DNA of 64,000 nucleotides from Yersinia intermedia (GCF_900635455.1 NZ_LR134116.1:1860001-1924000); one strand, 5' to 3'. Positions 1 through 9,749 are shown, counted from the first letter of the stretch. The notes: a model not told the origin generated them from the letters alone. A program made the numbers and translations.

Positions 1-1275
1 AAGGCTGGTTAACAGGATCCAATAGCCGTGGCGCATGCCAGTAAATTGAATAAACGCATAACCGAGACACAGCACCACTGACATGCGAACTGCGTGGCGG
101 AAGAGTGCGGACTGTGGGGTGAGATGGCGGCTGATACGCAGCTTGATATCACTCCATCCGGTAATGTGGTCGTCAGACAGGCGGCTCTCAGGTTGCGGGT
201 CTTCGGCTAATACTTGTTCGGATTCAATCCCCGCTAATTGGGCATCAATGGCCCGTAAATTTCTCAGTAAGTGGGAAAGGGCTTTAACTTGCGGGATATT
301 CTCGTTTTGCGCGAGTTCTCTGGCCAGTGCCGCATCTAAAAAAGTAAAGGCTCGCTCGAAGCGAGGATCATGCTGATACTTTTGTCTCATCAGGATAGAT
401 TGCGAAAGTTGCAGGCAGGCTCTGGCTTGCATACTCAGTAAGCGCTGAAAGCGGAATAGGACGTCACTGTAACGAAATTTTTCTCGAAGAACCTGATATT
501 GAACATGTGACGAGCTGGCCCGTTCATGAATATCTTGCGCGACAAAATAGTAGTGAAGTGTCCGCCTGGTTCCACGCTGGCCCCGGTCACCTTTCAGGCG
601 AGTGACCAGCGAGGCTTTGGCCTGATTCAAGGTTGATACCAGTGTGCCGTTGGCCATCGCAACATCAATAAGAGGCTGGTCGACATCTGATTCGATATCA
701 GGATCGAAGAGATTAGCTTTTGCTTCCAAATAGTGAGCAAGCTGCTGATAGCAGCGGGCCAAATTATCCTGCAAGGGGCGGATAGGGAAAATAAGGTGCC
801 CACACAAGGTCAGTACGTTATACCAAACGGCACCGAGCAGCAGTAATAGCGGCTGCTGGTACCAGATATGGTACATCGAGGTGCCTAGCATGGTGTAGAT
901 AGCGATGAGCAATGCACCAAAGGCAATGGTTGCATAGCGTTGTCCCAAGGCACCTAGCAGAATAAAACCACAGGTTGAAAAGGTTAGGCCGAAGGCAAAA
1001 TACCAGGGATAAGGAAATAACAGCTCAATAGAGGCGGAGGCGATAAAAAAACAGATCAGCGTAATGAATAAATTACGTAACCGCCCAGCCAGGCGGTCAT
1101 CAAGATCAGTCAGTGCTGCTGCGACGACACCAAGTGTTAGTGGAATGGTCAGTTTGGGCTGACCAATCCACCACGGAACTGCCGTTACTCCCACCAACGC
1201 GATAAAAATACGGGCATGATAAAGCAGGCTACTATTGTAGACATAACGGCGTAAACCAGTGACGAAAGTGAGCAC
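1..1275 (-). CDS. yccS: YccS-type inner-membrane protein (3' part beyond window)
   Basis: Partial: 425 codons of the N-terminal part; the gene continues past base 1. The frame opens at a GTG (1275-1273) preceded by an AGAGG ribosome site; the translation begins VLTFVTGLRRYVYNSSLLYH and contains stretches such as LTDLDDRLAGRLRN, GQRYATIAFGALLIAIYTML and HGYWILLTS that are diagnostic of the YccS/YhfK family (E. coli YccS is about 720 residues). The family has two blocks of hydrophobic helices separated by a soluble domain and is thought to be an efflux-type membrane protein; function is unproven. About six membrane helices lie in the first 150 residues, and a second block begins at the window edge. 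It is followed in genome order by yccF, as in E. coli. Confidence 0.9.
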   Translation of the reverse strand, partial: MLTFVTGLRRYVYNSSLLYHARIFIALVGVTAVPWWIGQPKLTIPLTLGVVAAALTDLDDRLAGRLRNLFITLICFFIASASIELLFPYPWYFAFGLTFSTCGFILLGALGQRYATIAFGALLIAIYTMLGTSMYHIWYQQPLLLLLGAVWYNVLTLCGHLIFPIRPLQDNLARCYQQLAHYLEAKANLFDPDIESDVDQPLIDVAMANGTLVSTLNQAKASLVTRLKGDRGQRGTRRTLHYYFVAQDIHERASSSHVQYQVLREKFRYSDVLFRFQRLLSMQARACLQLSQSILMRQKYQHDPRFERAFTFLDAALARELAQNENIPQVKALSHLLRNLRAIDAQLAGIESEQVLAEDPQPESRLSDDHITGWSDIKLRISRHLTPQSALFRHAVRMSVVLCLGYAFIQFTGMRHGYWILLTSL

Positions 1276-1298
1276 AAAAAACCTCTAAAACTGAAAAT

Positions 1299-1751
1299 TC
1301 AGCGTTGCTGATATTGGCGTTTAGCGTTAGCCATTCTCGCTTGCTGCGCCATTTCGACTGAAACGACACGGCGGCCCACAGGCCACAAAGCAATAGCAGC
1401 AATTTTAAAATTGGCAATACCGACCGGGATCCCAATGATGGTTACGCATTGCACAATCCCAGTGACGATATGGGATAAACACAACCACCAACCAAATAAA
1501 ATAAACCAGACAATATTCAGTAAAGAACCGCCAGCAGTTATCAGAGCATTACTTTTTTCTGGGTATAATTCATTGACATGGATCGCCTCATTGCCATAAG
1601 GCAGAAATGATAATTTGGTAATTTCCCAGCAAGAGCGAGTTAATGGTAAGGTAAAAATCAGAACGACACTGACGACTGTGGCTAATAGCCAGCCCAGTGT
1701 GGTGAAGAAACCACCTAAAACAAAATTAAGAATATTCAGTACAGTACGCAT
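1299..1751 (-). CDS. yccF: YccF domain inner-membrane protein
   Basis: 150 residues, the usual length for YccF (DUF307). Several hydrophobic segments are visible: residues about 8-35 (FVLGGFFTTLGWLLATVVSVV) and the pairs around 75-95 and 95-115. The two halves repeat the same plan, each with a small loop ending in GIP or LPY. It lies just upstream of yccS on the same strand with a 23-bp gap, so the two are probably cotranscribed. Function is unknown. The 194-bp interval to helD must hold divergent promoters for yccF and helD. Confidence 0.9.
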   Translation of the reverse strand: MRTVLNILNFVLGGFFTTLGWLLATVVSVVLIFTLPLTRSCWEITKLSFLPYGNEAIHVNELYPEKSNALITAGGSLLNIVWFILFGWWLCLSHIVTGIVQCVTIIGIPVGIANFKIAAIALWPVGRRVVSVEMAQQARMANAKRQYQQR

Positions 1752-1945
1752 AGTGATTTATCTGCCTAGCTGAATAAAAAAACCGCAACGCGGGTGAGTG
1801 ATAACAAATGCTAACCATTCTATACCAATAGGGCGGGTTAGTTTCCTTTGTCAACTATCGGATACCTGTTGTTTAAACTCAATTATTTTATTTACACTCC
1901 ATGGTGTTATTTCAATTCACTTAATACGAGTTATGGCGCGCAGTT

Positions 1946-4000
1946 ATGGAACTTAAAGCGACATCTTTTGGCAAGCATTTGGCTCAGCATCCTTACAATC
2001 GGGTGCGCTTGCTCAATGCTGGCATCGAAGTATGCGGTGATAAACATCAGTACCTGATTCCTTTTAACCAGTTGGTTAACATTGAATGTAAGCGCGGTAT
2101 TGTCTGGGGCGAACTGGAATTTGAATTGCCAGACCAACAAGTTGTCCGTTTACATGGTACTGAATGGCAGGAAACTCAACGTTTCTATCAACATTTACTG
2201 GGCATCTGGCAGCAATGGAGTGAAGAGATGAGCTTGGTTTGTGTTGAGGTTTTACATAAACAAGTGGAATCAATCAAGCGAATTGAGCAACAGGATAAAT
2301 GGTTTAAGCGCAGTGAGTTAGGGTTGGTGCAGCAGTCCATCCGTGAGGCTTTCGCCTCATTACCGGTACCGGTACAGCGCTTAACCGAGTTTGAGTCCTG
2401 TCGTGCAGACTATGAGCTTTGTTTGCGCTGGTTGCAGCAAGGCAGTCGCAGTGTGGAGCGCCGGAATCAACAATGGACCAACCGAATGTTGGAGGAGCAT
2501 CAAGATTTCTTCCAAAGTGTAGAAGCCTCTCCTCTAAATGAATCGCAAAGCCGTGCGGTGGTCAACGGCGAAGACGCGGTATTAGTTCTGGCCGGTGCCG
2601 GGAGTGGTAAAACATCAGTGCTGGTGGCCCGTGCTGGTTGGTTGTTACGCCGTAATGAGGCATTACCAGAGCAGATTTTACTGCTCGCATTTGGCCGCCA
2701 GGCGGCTGATGAGATGAATCATCGCATTAAGCAACGGTTAGCTGTGGATGATATTCAGGCTAAAACCTTCCATGCACTGGCATTGCAGATTATCCAGCAA
2801 GGCAGCCGTAAAACGCCAATAATCAGTAAACTGGAATCAGATAGTCAGGCCAGAAGGTCGTTACTGATTAAAAATTGGCAACAGCAGTGCAGTGAGAAAA
2901 AAGCGCAGGCTAAAGGGTGGCGTGAGTGGCTAACGGATGAGCTTGAGTGGGCGGTTGATGAAGGTGAGTTTTGGCAAGATAAACGCTTGGCAGCCAGATT
3001 GGCGGGGCGGCTGGAGCGTTGGTTAGGGCTGATGCGAATGCACGGTGGCAGTCAAGCCGAAATGATTGAGCAAGCTGATGAAGAAGTGCGTGATCTCTTC
3101 CAAAAGCGTATACGCTTAATGGCTCCACTATTGAAAGTGTGGAAAACGGCGTTGAAAGAAGAAGGGGCGGTTGATTTCTCTGGTTTGATCCATCAGGCAG
3201 TTAACTTATTGGATAAAGGGCGTTTTGTCAGCCCGTGGAAGCATATTCTGGTTGATGAGTTTCAGGATATCTCACCACAACGCGCCATGTTGTTGGCAGC
3301 TCTGCGCAAACAAAATAAACAAACCTGCCTGTTTGCAGTAGGTGACGATTGGCAGGCGATTTATCGGTTTAGTGGCGCCCAGCTTTCTCTCACCACGGCT
3401 TTTAGCCAGCACTTTGGTGAAGGGGCGGAATGTGCCTTGGATACCACCTATCGTTTTAATGACAGGATCGGTGAAATTGCGAACCGGTTTATTCAGCAAA
3501 ACCCACATCAATTGAAAAAGCCACTTAACAGCTTGAGTAAAGGTAACAAAAAGTCAGTCATTATCTTGCCGGACCAACAACTTGAAACGCTGCTGGATAA
3601 ATTAAGCGGTTTTGTTAAGGATGATGAACGTATTCTGATTTTGGCCCGCTATCATCATTTGCGGCCTGAGATTTTGCAAAAAGCGGCAACGCGCTGGCCA
3701 AAACTGACGATCGATTTTATGACTATTCATGCTAGCAAAGGGCAGCAGGCAGACTATGTGATTGTTGCCGGTTTGCATGAAGGAAATGATGGTTTTCCAG
3801 CAGTTGCACGGGAATCAATTCTGGAAGACGTTCTGTTACCGGCACCGGAAGATTTCCCCGATGCGGAGGAGCGGCGTTTATTGTATGTTGCAATAACGCG
3901 TGCGAAGCATCAGGTCTGGTTACTGCAAGATACAGCCAAACCCTCTATTTTTGTTGAGCAACTTAGTGAATTAGGTGTTCCAGTTCAGCGTAAACCCTAG
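1946..4000 (+). CDS. helD: DNA helicase IV
   Basis: 684 residues, the same length as E. coli HelD, a UvrD/Rep-type superfamily 1 ATP-dependent 3'-5' DNA helicase. Walker A is GAGSGKT at residues 217-223; Walker B and motif II is VDEFQD near residue 437; GDDWQAIYRFSGA (motif III) and the C-terminal RRLLYVAITRAKHQVWLL (motif VI) are intact. The first 190 residues form the HelD-specific N-terminal domain. The ribosome site before this ATG is weak. It converges with mgsA across an inverted repeat. Confidence 0.95.
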   Translation: MELKATSFGKHLAQHPYNRVRLLNAGIEVCGDKHQYLIPFNQLVNIECKRGIVWGELEFELPDQQVVRLHGTEWQETQRFYQHLLGIWQQWSEEMSLVCVEVLHKQVESIKRIEQQDKWFKRSELGLVQQSIREAFASLPVPVQRLTEFESCRADYELCLRWLQQGSRSVERRNQQWTNRMLEEHQDFFQSVEASPLNESQSRAVVNGEDAVLVLAGAGSGKTSVLVARAGWLLRRNEALPEQILLLAFGRQAADEMNHRIKQRLAVDDIQAKTFHALALQIIQQGSRKTPIISKLESDSQARRSLLIKNWQQQCSEKKAQAKGWREWLTDELEWAVDEGEFWQDKRLAARLAGRLERWLGLMRMHGGSQAEMIEQADEEVRDLFQKRIRLMAPLLKVWKTALKEEGAVDFSGLIHQAVNLLDKGRFVSPWKHILVDEFQDISPQRAMLLAALRKQNKQTCLFAVGDDWQAIYRFSGAQLSLTTAFSQHFGEGAECALDTTYRFNDRIGEIANRFIQQNPHQLKKPLNSLSKGNKKSVIILPDQQLETLLDKLSGFVKDDERILILARYHHLRPEILQKAATRWPKLTIDFMTIHASKGQQADYVIVAGLHEGNDGFPAVARESILEDVLLPAPEDFPDAEERRLLYVAITRAKHQVWLLQDTAKPSIFVEQLSELGVPVQRKP

Positions 4001-4017
4001 CGGGCTATCGCCCAATA

Positions 4018-4068
4018 CATTAAGCCCGGTGGTTTGGTCTGACCCATAATGTAGCACCGGGCTTAATG
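4018..4068. terminator. Inverted repeat between convergent helD and mgsA
   Basis: A 13-bp perfect inverted repeat (CATTAAGCCCGGT at 4018-4030 and its complement at 4056-4068) with a 25-nt loop lies between the two convergent genes. No T tract follows, so it is a probable but not classical bidirectional terminator. Confidence 0.5.
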
Positions 4069-4069
4069 C

Positions 4070-4528
4070 TTATTTCAGCCGTTGTTTTAAGTAATGATCA
4101 TAATCAGGGATAGCGATAGTGACTTCGCGACTGAACAAGGTCGAGCCAATTAAGAAGTCTGCGGTAGAACGATTGGTGGCGACTGGAATATTCCAGACTG
4201 TCGCCAGACGTAGTAGGGCTTTCACATCGGGATCATGCGGCACAGCATTAAGCGGATCCCAGAAGAAAATCAAAATATCGATTTTTTTCTCAGATATCAG
4301 CGCACCCACTTCTTGATCTCCCCCCATTGGGCCACTGAGCAGACAGTGAACGTCAATGCCGGTTGCGTTTTGTACCAGATTCCCAGTGGTACCTGTCGCA
4401 TAAAGTTCATGCTGTGACAACAGTTGTTTGTTTTCCATAACCCATTCCAGCAGCGATTTTTTGCAGTGGTCGTGAGAAACAAGGGCAATATGCTTGCGTA
4501 CCGCAATAGTGCGGGTAGTCAGTTCCAT
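4070..4528 (-). CDS. mgsA: Methylglyoxal synthase
   Basis: 152 residues, converting dihydroxyacetone phosphate to methylglyoxal and phosphate, the bypass of lower glycolysis. The start is the ATG at 4528 giving MELTTRT, as in E. coli; an open frame continues upstream to 4837 but runs into yccT sequence and is not coding. Key residues known for MgsA are all present: His19 and Asp20 (HDH), Asp71 in GPMGGD, His98 and Asp101 in NAVPHDPD. The phosphate-binding TGTTGN is at 45-50. The 136-bp gap to yccT holds its promoter. Confidence 0.97.
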   Translation of the reverse strand: MELTTRTIAVRKHIALVSHDHCKKSLLEWVMENKQLLSQHELYATGTTGNLVQNATGIDVHCLLSGPMGGDQEVGALISEKKIDILIFFWDPLNAVPHDPDVKALLRLATVWNIPVATNRSTADFLIGSTLFSREVTIAIPDYDHYLKQRLK

Positions 4529-4664
4529 CAAAATATCCTTCAATAAATGCCAGCGGTTTGCTAACAGATTACTGAAACAGAGATTTTGTGCATAGCGGTA
4601 ACGTAAAGAAATGCGAGGAAACAAGCATAACCTGATGTTTAAGAACCGCCTTATCGTCAACGGA

Positions 4665-5348
4665 TTATTTAGCCTGCTTTTTTTTAGCCCATAACAGAAA
4701 ACGTTGTTGAGTTTCAGTGTTAGCTTGCAAGAACCAATATTGCAGCATCTGTTCGGCAATATTCTCACCTTGCAGACTGGTGGTGTTCTGTGTGGTATTC
4801 GTGCCCGCCACAGCAATTGTGGTCCCCGGCACCGCACTCACCGTTGACGGCGGGATGGTGGCAAAAGAGGGGACTGAGGCACTGAATTGCCCAACATTAT
4901 AAGTGGCCATAGCCTTTTCAAGTGTGGTCGCCGTGTTGAGGTTTTCCTGATGTAATACATCGTGGCGCACAGATAACGGGCGGCCGTTATCGCCAATGAG
5001 CTGATACACTGGGTTCTTAGAAAATTTATTCCCATCTCGTTCGGTATCAATTGCTGGCAATTTTATGGCGACAGAACGGACGTTGCGGGTATTAAACACC
5101 ACTACTAATGGCGGAGAGGCGTACAACACTTTCGGGTCGGCTGGGAGTGGTTTAACCACTTTAAACAGGATTTGATGCTGGCCGCTGTTTAACTCCAGGC
5201 TATCGGCACCTTTTAGTAAGGAACCCGACATATTTTTCCCATCGACCACCAACAGGTCAATTTCCGGCGCGAGTTTTAAGGTCGTGGCTATCGCTGAAGC
5301 ACTACAGCAAACGGCCAGAATCCCTGCAACCACCAGACCAAATTTCAT
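4665..5348 (-). CDS. yccT: YccT/CsgI family periplasmic protein (DUF2057)
   Basis: 227 residues with a typical Sec signal peptide ([21 protein letters not shown]). The N-terminal beta-rich region ([31 protein letters not shown]) matches the DUF2057 family. The E. coli member YccT has been described as CsgI, an inhibitor of curli export; whether this one does the same is inference. The middle (residues about 165-195) is Thr/Ser/Ala-rich and low in complexity, probably a linker. Confidence 0.88.
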   Translation of the reverse strand: MKFGLVVAGILAVCCSASAIATTLKLAPEIDLLVVDGKNMSGSLLKGADSLELNSGQHQILFKVVKPLPADPKVLYASPPLVVVFNTRNVRSVAIKLPAIDTERDGNKFSKNPVYQLIGDNGRPLSVRHDVLHQENLNTATTLEKAMATYNVGQFSASVPSFATIPPSTVSAVPGTTIAVAGTNTTQNTTSLQGENIAEQMLQYWFLQANTETQQRFLLWAKKKQAK

Positions 5349-5666
5349 GTGCTGCTCCTGAGGGTGATATCCGCGTACATTGTCAGACAGGCTAGATTAT
5401 GTGTCAAAGTCTTTCCGTTCGCCCACACTTATTTACTTTTTGACATATTTAGTATAAATGTGGCGTTTTTATCCTGATGAATTATAAGGATAAAACCCAC
5501 ATTCTAACAGTACTTACTGCTATATCCCTTAAATCCAATCGGCCTGACCGCATTTATGATCCTTTTTTCGCATGATGTACACTTAGAGGATCGCCTAATA
5601 TTGGTGGTATCCATCCGGCAGCAAGTGGATTGGGATATTCTTTTAGCGCATCAGAGGAACTGAAAA
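5349..5666. promoter_or_regulatory. Divergent yccT/yccU intergenic region
   Basis: 318 bp between divergent genes, with no open frame of note. It holds an inverted repeat, TTTTATCCT (5467-5475) and AGGATAAAA (5487-5495), 11 nt apart, in an AT-rich context. This could be an operator or a short structured leader. No confident sigma-70 promoter could be assigned by eye. Confidence 0.35.
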
Positions 5667-6083
5667 ATGCACGATAAAGACATTGCTGATATTCTCCAAC
5701 AGGTAAAAACAATTGCATTAGTCGGGGCGAGTGATAACCCATCGCGGCCAAGTTATGGTGTTATGGCTTATCTGCTACAGCAGGGGTATCAAGTCACGCC
5801 TGTTAGCCCTAAGTTGGTGGGGAAATCATTATTGGGCCAGCACGTATATGCGGAACTGGCAGATATTCCTCATGCTATCGATATGGTGGATGTTTTCCGT
5901 AATGCCGAGGCCGCATACGGCGTCGCGCAAGATGCTATTGCTATCGGTGCCAAAGTTTTATGGCTGCAAATTGGTGTGATTAATGAGTTGGCAGCCACGC
6001 TGGCGGCAGATGCAGGGTTAAAGGTAGTGATGGATCGTTGCCCGAAGATTGAAATACCGCGCCTGGAATTAGAAAAACAGTGA
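5667..6083 (+). CDS. yccU: CoA-binding domain protein YccU
   Basis: 138 residues. The whole protein is one Rossmann-like CoA-binding domain: VKTIALVGASDNPSRPSYGV at residues 13-32 is the nucleotide loop, followed by YQVTPVSPKLVGK and the C-terminal KVVMDRCPKIE that is typical of this family. A GAGGAAC ribosome site lies 7 nt before the ATG. Biochemical role unknown; the E. coli homologue is likewise next to hspQ. Confidence 0.9.
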   Translation: MHDKDIADILQQVKTIALVGASDNPSRPSYGVMAYLLQQGYQVTPVSPKLVGKSLLGQHVYAELADIPHAIDMVDVFRNAEAAYGVAQDAIAIGAKVLWLQIGVINELAATLAADAGLKVVMDRCPKIEIPRLELEKQ

Positions 6084-6110
6084 TACAAGGGCGCGGCTTA
6101 ATTTGGCGAT

Positions 6111-6140
6111 AAAAAACCCGGCAATCAATGCCGGGCTTTA
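6111..6140 (-). terminator. Rho-independent terminator of hspQ
   Basis: On the minus strand a CCCGGC/GCCGGG hairpin with a 7-nt loop (stem 6117-6122 and 6130-6135) is followed by a run of six T. It sits 8 nt past the hspQ stop and can also act, more weakly, for yccU. Confidence 0.85.
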
Positions 6141-6147
6141 TCAGTAA

Positions 6148-6465
6148 TTAGTTGCGCAAACGCGGAGCCTGTAGCTGATGGCGGATGGACGCCGCCAGTT
6201 CATCCAATGAAGGTTGCTCTGGGTGAGCATCCATATCTTCATAGGTTAGCTGTGCTTCAGCTAGATAGGTATGTATCGGTTGCCCCTCATCATCCTCAAT
6301 AACCACGTGATACCAAGGTGACGAACGCAACATATCGTTATTTGCGACCTCATCAGGTTCCGGTGGCTCAAGAGAATATTCAGGATCGATATCAATCACC
6401 ACACCCAAATAGCCGTGTAGGCTGTGGCGGACCTGCTGCCCAATACCAAATTTGCTGGCGATCAT
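6148..6465 (-). CDS. hspQ: Heat shock protein HspQ
   Basis: 105 residues, the normal length. The start is the ATG at 6465 ([14 protein letters not shown], as in E. coli) with a GGAGG ribosome site (AGGAGGTTATC) just upstream; an open extension to 6525 is not coding. HspQ is a small hemimethylated-DNA-binding protein fold (YccV family) that acts as a Lon specificity factor and destabilises mutant DnaA. The conserved PWYHVV and HTYLAEAQL blocks and the C-terminal QLQAPRLRN are present. Confidence 0.96.
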   Translation of the reverse strand: MIASKFGIGQQVRHSLHGYLGVVIDIDPEYSLEPPEPDEVANNDMLRSSPWYHVVIEDDEGQPIHTYLAEAQLTYEDMDAHPEQPSLDELAASIRHQLQAPRLRN

Positions 6466-6526
6466 GATAACCTCCTGAGAAACATTACTCTGCCTTCTAT
6501 ATGAGGGCAGTGTAGGGCATTTCAAG

Positions 6527-7717
6527 TCATACTATCCGGCACGCGAACCCTTTTAGGTACAGACCTTCTGGATATGTCGCGATAACCGGGTGATCCGCTG
6601 CCTGACGGAACTGTTCTATAAATTGTATATCATGCCCTGCATCTAACGCAGCATCGGCCAAAATTTTCTGGAATAAATCTGTTGGCATCAAACCGGAGCA
6701 GGAGAAGCTTAACAAGATCCCCCCTGGGCGCAGTAATTGTATCGCTAACATATTAATATCTTTGTAGCCCCGACATGCACTAGCCAACTGACTTTTGTTC
6801 TCCACAAACTTCGGTGGGTCCATAATGATCATGTCAAATTTTTCCCCTTGCGTGCGGTAATTACGCAGCAATTGGAACACATCATCCCGAATGAATTCGG
6901 TTTTGCTCAAATCCAACTGGTTGAGTTCAATGTTTTGTTTGGCTATATCCAGCACGGCTTGTGACGTATCAACGCTGATAACTTGCTTACAATTCCCCAT
7001 CAGCGCCGCGACAGCAAAGGCACCGGTATAAGAGAAGCAGTTCAGAACACGGCGACCATCGGCGTAGTTACGCGCCGCAAGGCGGCTATCGCGCTGATCC
7101 AAATAAAACCCTGTTTTATGGCCCTGCTGAATATCAACCAACAATTGCATGCCGTTTTCAGTGATTGGCAGTAGCGGAGGGGGCATTTCACCACTGATGG
7201 TCCCTTGCGTCAGGGGTAAGCCCTCTTTTTTGCGCACAGAGACATCGGAGCGGTCATAAATAGAGCATTCCGGGTAGCAATGTTGTAAGGCGCTAACCAG
7301 CGTTTCCCGCTGATATTCAGCGCCGGCCGACAGTAACTGCAATACCAGAAAGTTCTGAAAGCGGTCTATGGTGATACCTGGCAAGCCATCAGACTCACCG
7401 GCGATCAGGCGATAGCCGTTCAAACCATCACGCTTTGCCAGCCAGTCACGCCAGCTCTGCGCTTGCTGTAGGCGGCGGATGAAGAACTCGCGGTCAATAA
7501 CTTCATCTTGTTGGAACGTCCAGACTCGTGCCAGAATTTGTGATTCAGGGGAGTAGGCGGCACGCGCCAGCCATTTACCCTGGCTATCAAGGATATCGAG
7601 GGTTTCGCCAGGTAGGGCAGTTCCCTCAAGGCGCTGAACGGCCCCAGAGAAGATCCATGGATGGCGACGAAGTAAGGATTTTTCACGTCCTTTGGCAAGA
7701 ATCAGGCGTACGGTCAT
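6527..7717 (-). CDS. rlmI: 23S rRNA (cytosine-1962-C5) methyltransferase
   Basis: 396 residues, identical in length to E. coli RlmI when started at the ATG at 7717 ([21 protein letters not shown]). The upstream extension to 7888 crosses into the yccX promoter and is rejected. It has an N-terminal PUA domain (residues about 1-75), then a SAM-dependent methyltransferase core: [12 protein letters not shown] (motif I), [11 protein letters not shown] (motif IV, DPPKF) and LSFSCSG with the catalytic Cys. The gene is divergent from yccX with 89 bp between the starts. Confidence 0.95.
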   Translation of the reverse strand: MTVRLILAKGREKSLLRRHPWIFSGAVQRLEGTALPGETLDILDSQGKWLARAAYSPESQILARVWTFQQDEVIDREFFIRRLQQAQSWRDWLAKRDGLNGYRLIAGESDGLPGITIDRFQNFLVLQLLSAGAEYQRETLVSALQHCYPECSIYDRSDVSVRKKEGLPLTQGTISGEMPPPLLPITENGMQLLVDIQQGHKTGFYLDQRDSRLAARNYADGRRVLNCFSYTGAFAVAALMGNCKQVISVDTSQAVLDIAKQNIELNQLDLSKTEFIRDDVFQLLRNYRTQGEKFDMIIMDPPKFVENKSQLASACRGYKDINMLAIQLLRPGGILLSFSCSGLMPTDLFQKILADAALDAGHDIQFIEQFRQAADHPVIATYPEGLYLKGFACRIV

Positions 7718-7806
7718 AATTAGGTTGCTGCCAGCTAGGAAAAAAGAGCGGTATTGTCGGAGTATGAGCCGGAAAATGCAAATTATCACGTAGATGGGGA
7801 GTCGAT

Positions 7807-8085
7807 ATGCCAAAAGTATGCACTGCTGCCTATGTTTATGGTGTTGTTCAGGGAGTGGGTTTCCGCTATAGCACGCAACGTCAGGCACAAGAGTTAGGTG
7901 TGACGGGTTACGCCAAAAATTGTGATGATGGCAGTGTGGAAGTGGTGGCTTACGGCGAGCAACATGCGGTTGAACACCTGCTAGAGTGGATTAAACAAGG
8001 AGGGCCGCGCGGTGCGCGGGTGGATCGCCTGCTGACGGAACCTTATCCGGCCACCGCGTTTGAGAAATTTAACATTCGCTATTAA
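7807..8085 (+). CDS. yccX: Acylphosphatase
   Basis: 92 residues. Acylphosphatase fold with the phosphate-binding loop [12 protein letters not shown], containing the catalytic Arg in GFRYS, and the catalytic Asn in [12 protein letters not shown]. Hydrolyses carboxyl phosphates such as acetyl phosphate or carbamoyl phosphate. Flanked by rlmI (divergent) and tusE (convergent) as in E. coli. Confidence 0.95.
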   Translation: MPKVCTAAYVYGVVQGVGFRYSTQRQAQELGVTGYAKNCDDGSVEVVAYGEQHAVEHLLEWIKQGGPRGARVDRLLTEPYPATAFEKFNIRY

Positions 8086-8139
8086 CCCACGAGCGGTGCC
8101 GGAGCAGAGCTATCCGTCGTTAAATATGGCTATCTGCGG

Positions 8140-8469
8140 TTAAATACATTTAACCGGCTTTGGTAACCCTGCAATTTTGGTTGCTTGTTTTGCTGGCCCT
8201 TTGGGGAATAAACGATACAGATATCGGCTATTACCTTTTTCTTCGCCATATTTTTGTGCCATGGCCTTTACCAGCATGCGGATCGCGGGTGATGTATTGA
8301 ACTCTTGATAAAAAGCACGCACAAAGCGCACCACTTCCCAGTGCGGTTCAGTGAGTATAATCTCTTCCTGTTCAGCCAGTATTGGCGCTAAAGCTTCGCT
8401 CCAGTCGGCGCTGTTTTTCAGGTAACCCTGTGCATCGGTATCAATAACCCGGCCTTCAAACTCCAACAT
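8140..8469 (-). CDS. tusE: TusE, sulfur-relay protein of tRNA 2-thiouridine synthesis
   Basis: 109 residues of the DsrC/TusE family. The C-terminal arm ends GLPKPVKCI with the penultimate Cys108 that accepts the persulfide sulfur from TusBCD and passes it to MnmA for s2U34 of tRNA Lys, Glu and Gln. [19 protein letters not shown] is the conserved core. ATG at 8469. Confidence 0.96.
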   Translation of the reverse strand: MLEFEGRVIDTDAQGYLKNSADWSEALAPILAEQEEIILTEPHWEVVRFVRAFYQEFNTSPAIRMLVKAMAQKYGEEKGNSRYLYRLFPKGPAKQATKIAGLPKPVKCI

Positions 8470-8689
8470 ACAACCTCGGTAATCCAGTCAATAAAACGGC
8501 TGCTAATTTAGCAAATATTTGCCACTACCCCAAAGAAGTCTCTGCTGTTATTCGGCGAGGTGTCATCTGTGAGGGAGTAAATAAACAGGCTGTTGTACGG
8601 CTAATGGCCAGTTAGCATAAGGGATGATGATAAATTCAGCACTCGACAATCAGCTAGCGGATTTTTTGGGCAATTAAGCACAAACAGGC

Positions 8690-8718
8690 TTTACAAGCAG
8701 CAGCGCTCTGTTTATAGT
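8690..8718 (+). promoter_or_regulatory. sigma-70 promoter of the tRNA-Ser gene
   Basis: TTTACA at 8690-8695 and TATAGT at 8713-8718 are separated by exactly 17 bp. The first tRNA base is 13 nt downstream, across a GC-rich discriminator (TCGGCTCGTTGC) of the kind seen at stringently controlled stable-RNA promoters. Confidence 0.75.
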
Positions 8719-8730
8719 TCGGCTCGTTGC

Positions 8731-8818
8731 GGAGGGGTGGCCGAGTGGCTGAAGGCAACGGTCTTGAAAACCGTCGACGGGTAACCGTTCGAGAGTTCGA
8801 ATCTCTCCTCCTCCGCCA
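8731..8818 (+). tRNA. serT: tRNA-Ser (anticodon UGA)
   Basis: 88 nt including an encoded 3' CCA. The acceptor stem pairs GGAGGGG with CTCCTCC (one G-U). The D-arm has GGCCGAGTGGCTGAAGG; the anticodon arm GGTCTTGAAAACC carries TGA at 8765-8767; a long class II variable arm (GACGGGTAACCGTTC) and the T-arm AGAGTTCGAATCTCT follow. It reads UCA and other UCN codons. It marks the border between conserved backbone and the accessory block. Confidence 0.97.
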
Positions 8819-8996
8819 TCACTTCTCTTTTTCTCCTTGTTTCCCCAGTTTTTTATCCAAAAGAAAATTATTCAGTATGCCATCTGAGATGTTACATCTC
8901 ATCCGTTGTTATCAGATAAATTTGCTTGAGATTGGCATAGGTAATGTCAGCGCTGTAGGTAGTCCCCACACCCAGCGGATATCGGCGGTTACGATG

Positions 8997-9299
8997 TTAA
9001 GGCAAAAACGGATCGGCTAACCATTTCGCAATGGCTATCAGCTCATTTTTATCGAGTACGGCTGCTGCGTCAAAAATATCAAAATGATTACCGTTAGAGC
9101 CGAGCCAGAGAGAGACAAAAAATTGTGCCATGATTTGCTCTCCGTGGCTCATTGTGGTTATCGCAGTATTCAACTTTCTGACATTCAAATCCATTTTCTC
9201 CCCGTCCCAAAATGCCGCAAAACGGGGGTATACATTGATGAGATCGTGGAACTTACGGGTATCGTCAGTTATATAATCGGTGCGGAGGAGCGAATCCAT
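8997..9299 (-). CDS. Small hypothetical protein
   Basis: About 100 residues (MDSLLRTDYITDDTRKFHDL). Two adjacent ATG codons (9302 and 9299) follow an AAGAGG ribosome site; 9299 has the better spacing. No signal peptide, membrane helix or familiar motif is visible; the second half (SHGEQIMAQFFVSLWL and FDIFDAAAVLD) looks like a compact helical domain. It stands alone just past the tRNA gene, which fits an accessory gene. Probably real, as it has a good ribosome site and unbroken frame, but function is unknown. Confidence 0.6.
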   Translation of the reverse strand: MDSLLRTDYITDDTRKFHDLINVYPRFAAFWDGEKMDLNVRKLNTAITTMSHGEQIMAQFFVSLWLGSNGNHFDIFDAAAVLDKNELIAIAKWLADPFLP

Positions 9300-9320
9300 C
9301 ATAATGCCTCTTATTATCAT

Positions 9321-9749
9321 AATTTTAAAAATAGCCTGGTAATTGTTCTACGAACTCACTCAAAACGTCTTTGATAGTTTCTCTTGTCGGAGTGTAAATT
9401 TTAGGTTTCACATGGTTTTCTGCGGTCACACTAAAATTTACTGGTGTCATTAACGTGTTGCTTACCAAATGCGTCAGCCTTTTTGCTTTATCCGTTCAGT
9501 CGCCAGGTTTGCCCACACTGATATTTATTATATTTGAACAAGGATTATCATTAACGATTAAATATCTCTGATGGCAAAAATTAACAATCTTTGCCATCAG
9601 AGATATTACTGGTTTTTATAATTAAATGTGACTTCTCATCAATATCCAAGCTAAAATAACTTAGGATTTTGTCTGTGTTTTATTTTAATATGAGTTAAAT
9701 AAATCATGTGAACATTATCGCTGGCATATTAGAAGCATATTTATACTAT
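9321..9749. other. AT-rich gene-free stretch after the winged-helix gene
   Basis: 429 bp without a plausible gene. The only structure seen is the long perfect inverted repeat listed at 9562-9608. Confidence 0.5.
9562..9608. terminator. Long perfect inverted repeat, likely terminator
   Basis: AATATCTCTGATGGCAAA and its exact complement form an 18-bp stem around a loop of about 11 nt. It lies about 140 bp past the stop of the winged-helix gene on the minus strand. There is no T run directly against the stem, so termination is an inference; a protein-binding palindrome or a mobile-element end is also possible. Confidence 0.45.

Noticed and set aside
4529..4837. N-terminal extension of the mgsA frame to 255 residues
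   Set aside because: The extension runs into yccT on the same strand in another frame, has no MgsA-like residues, and ATG 4528 gives the exact family length.
7718..7888. N-terminal extension of rlmI by 57 residues
   Set aside because: It overlaps the start of yccX and the family begins at [13 protein letters not shown].
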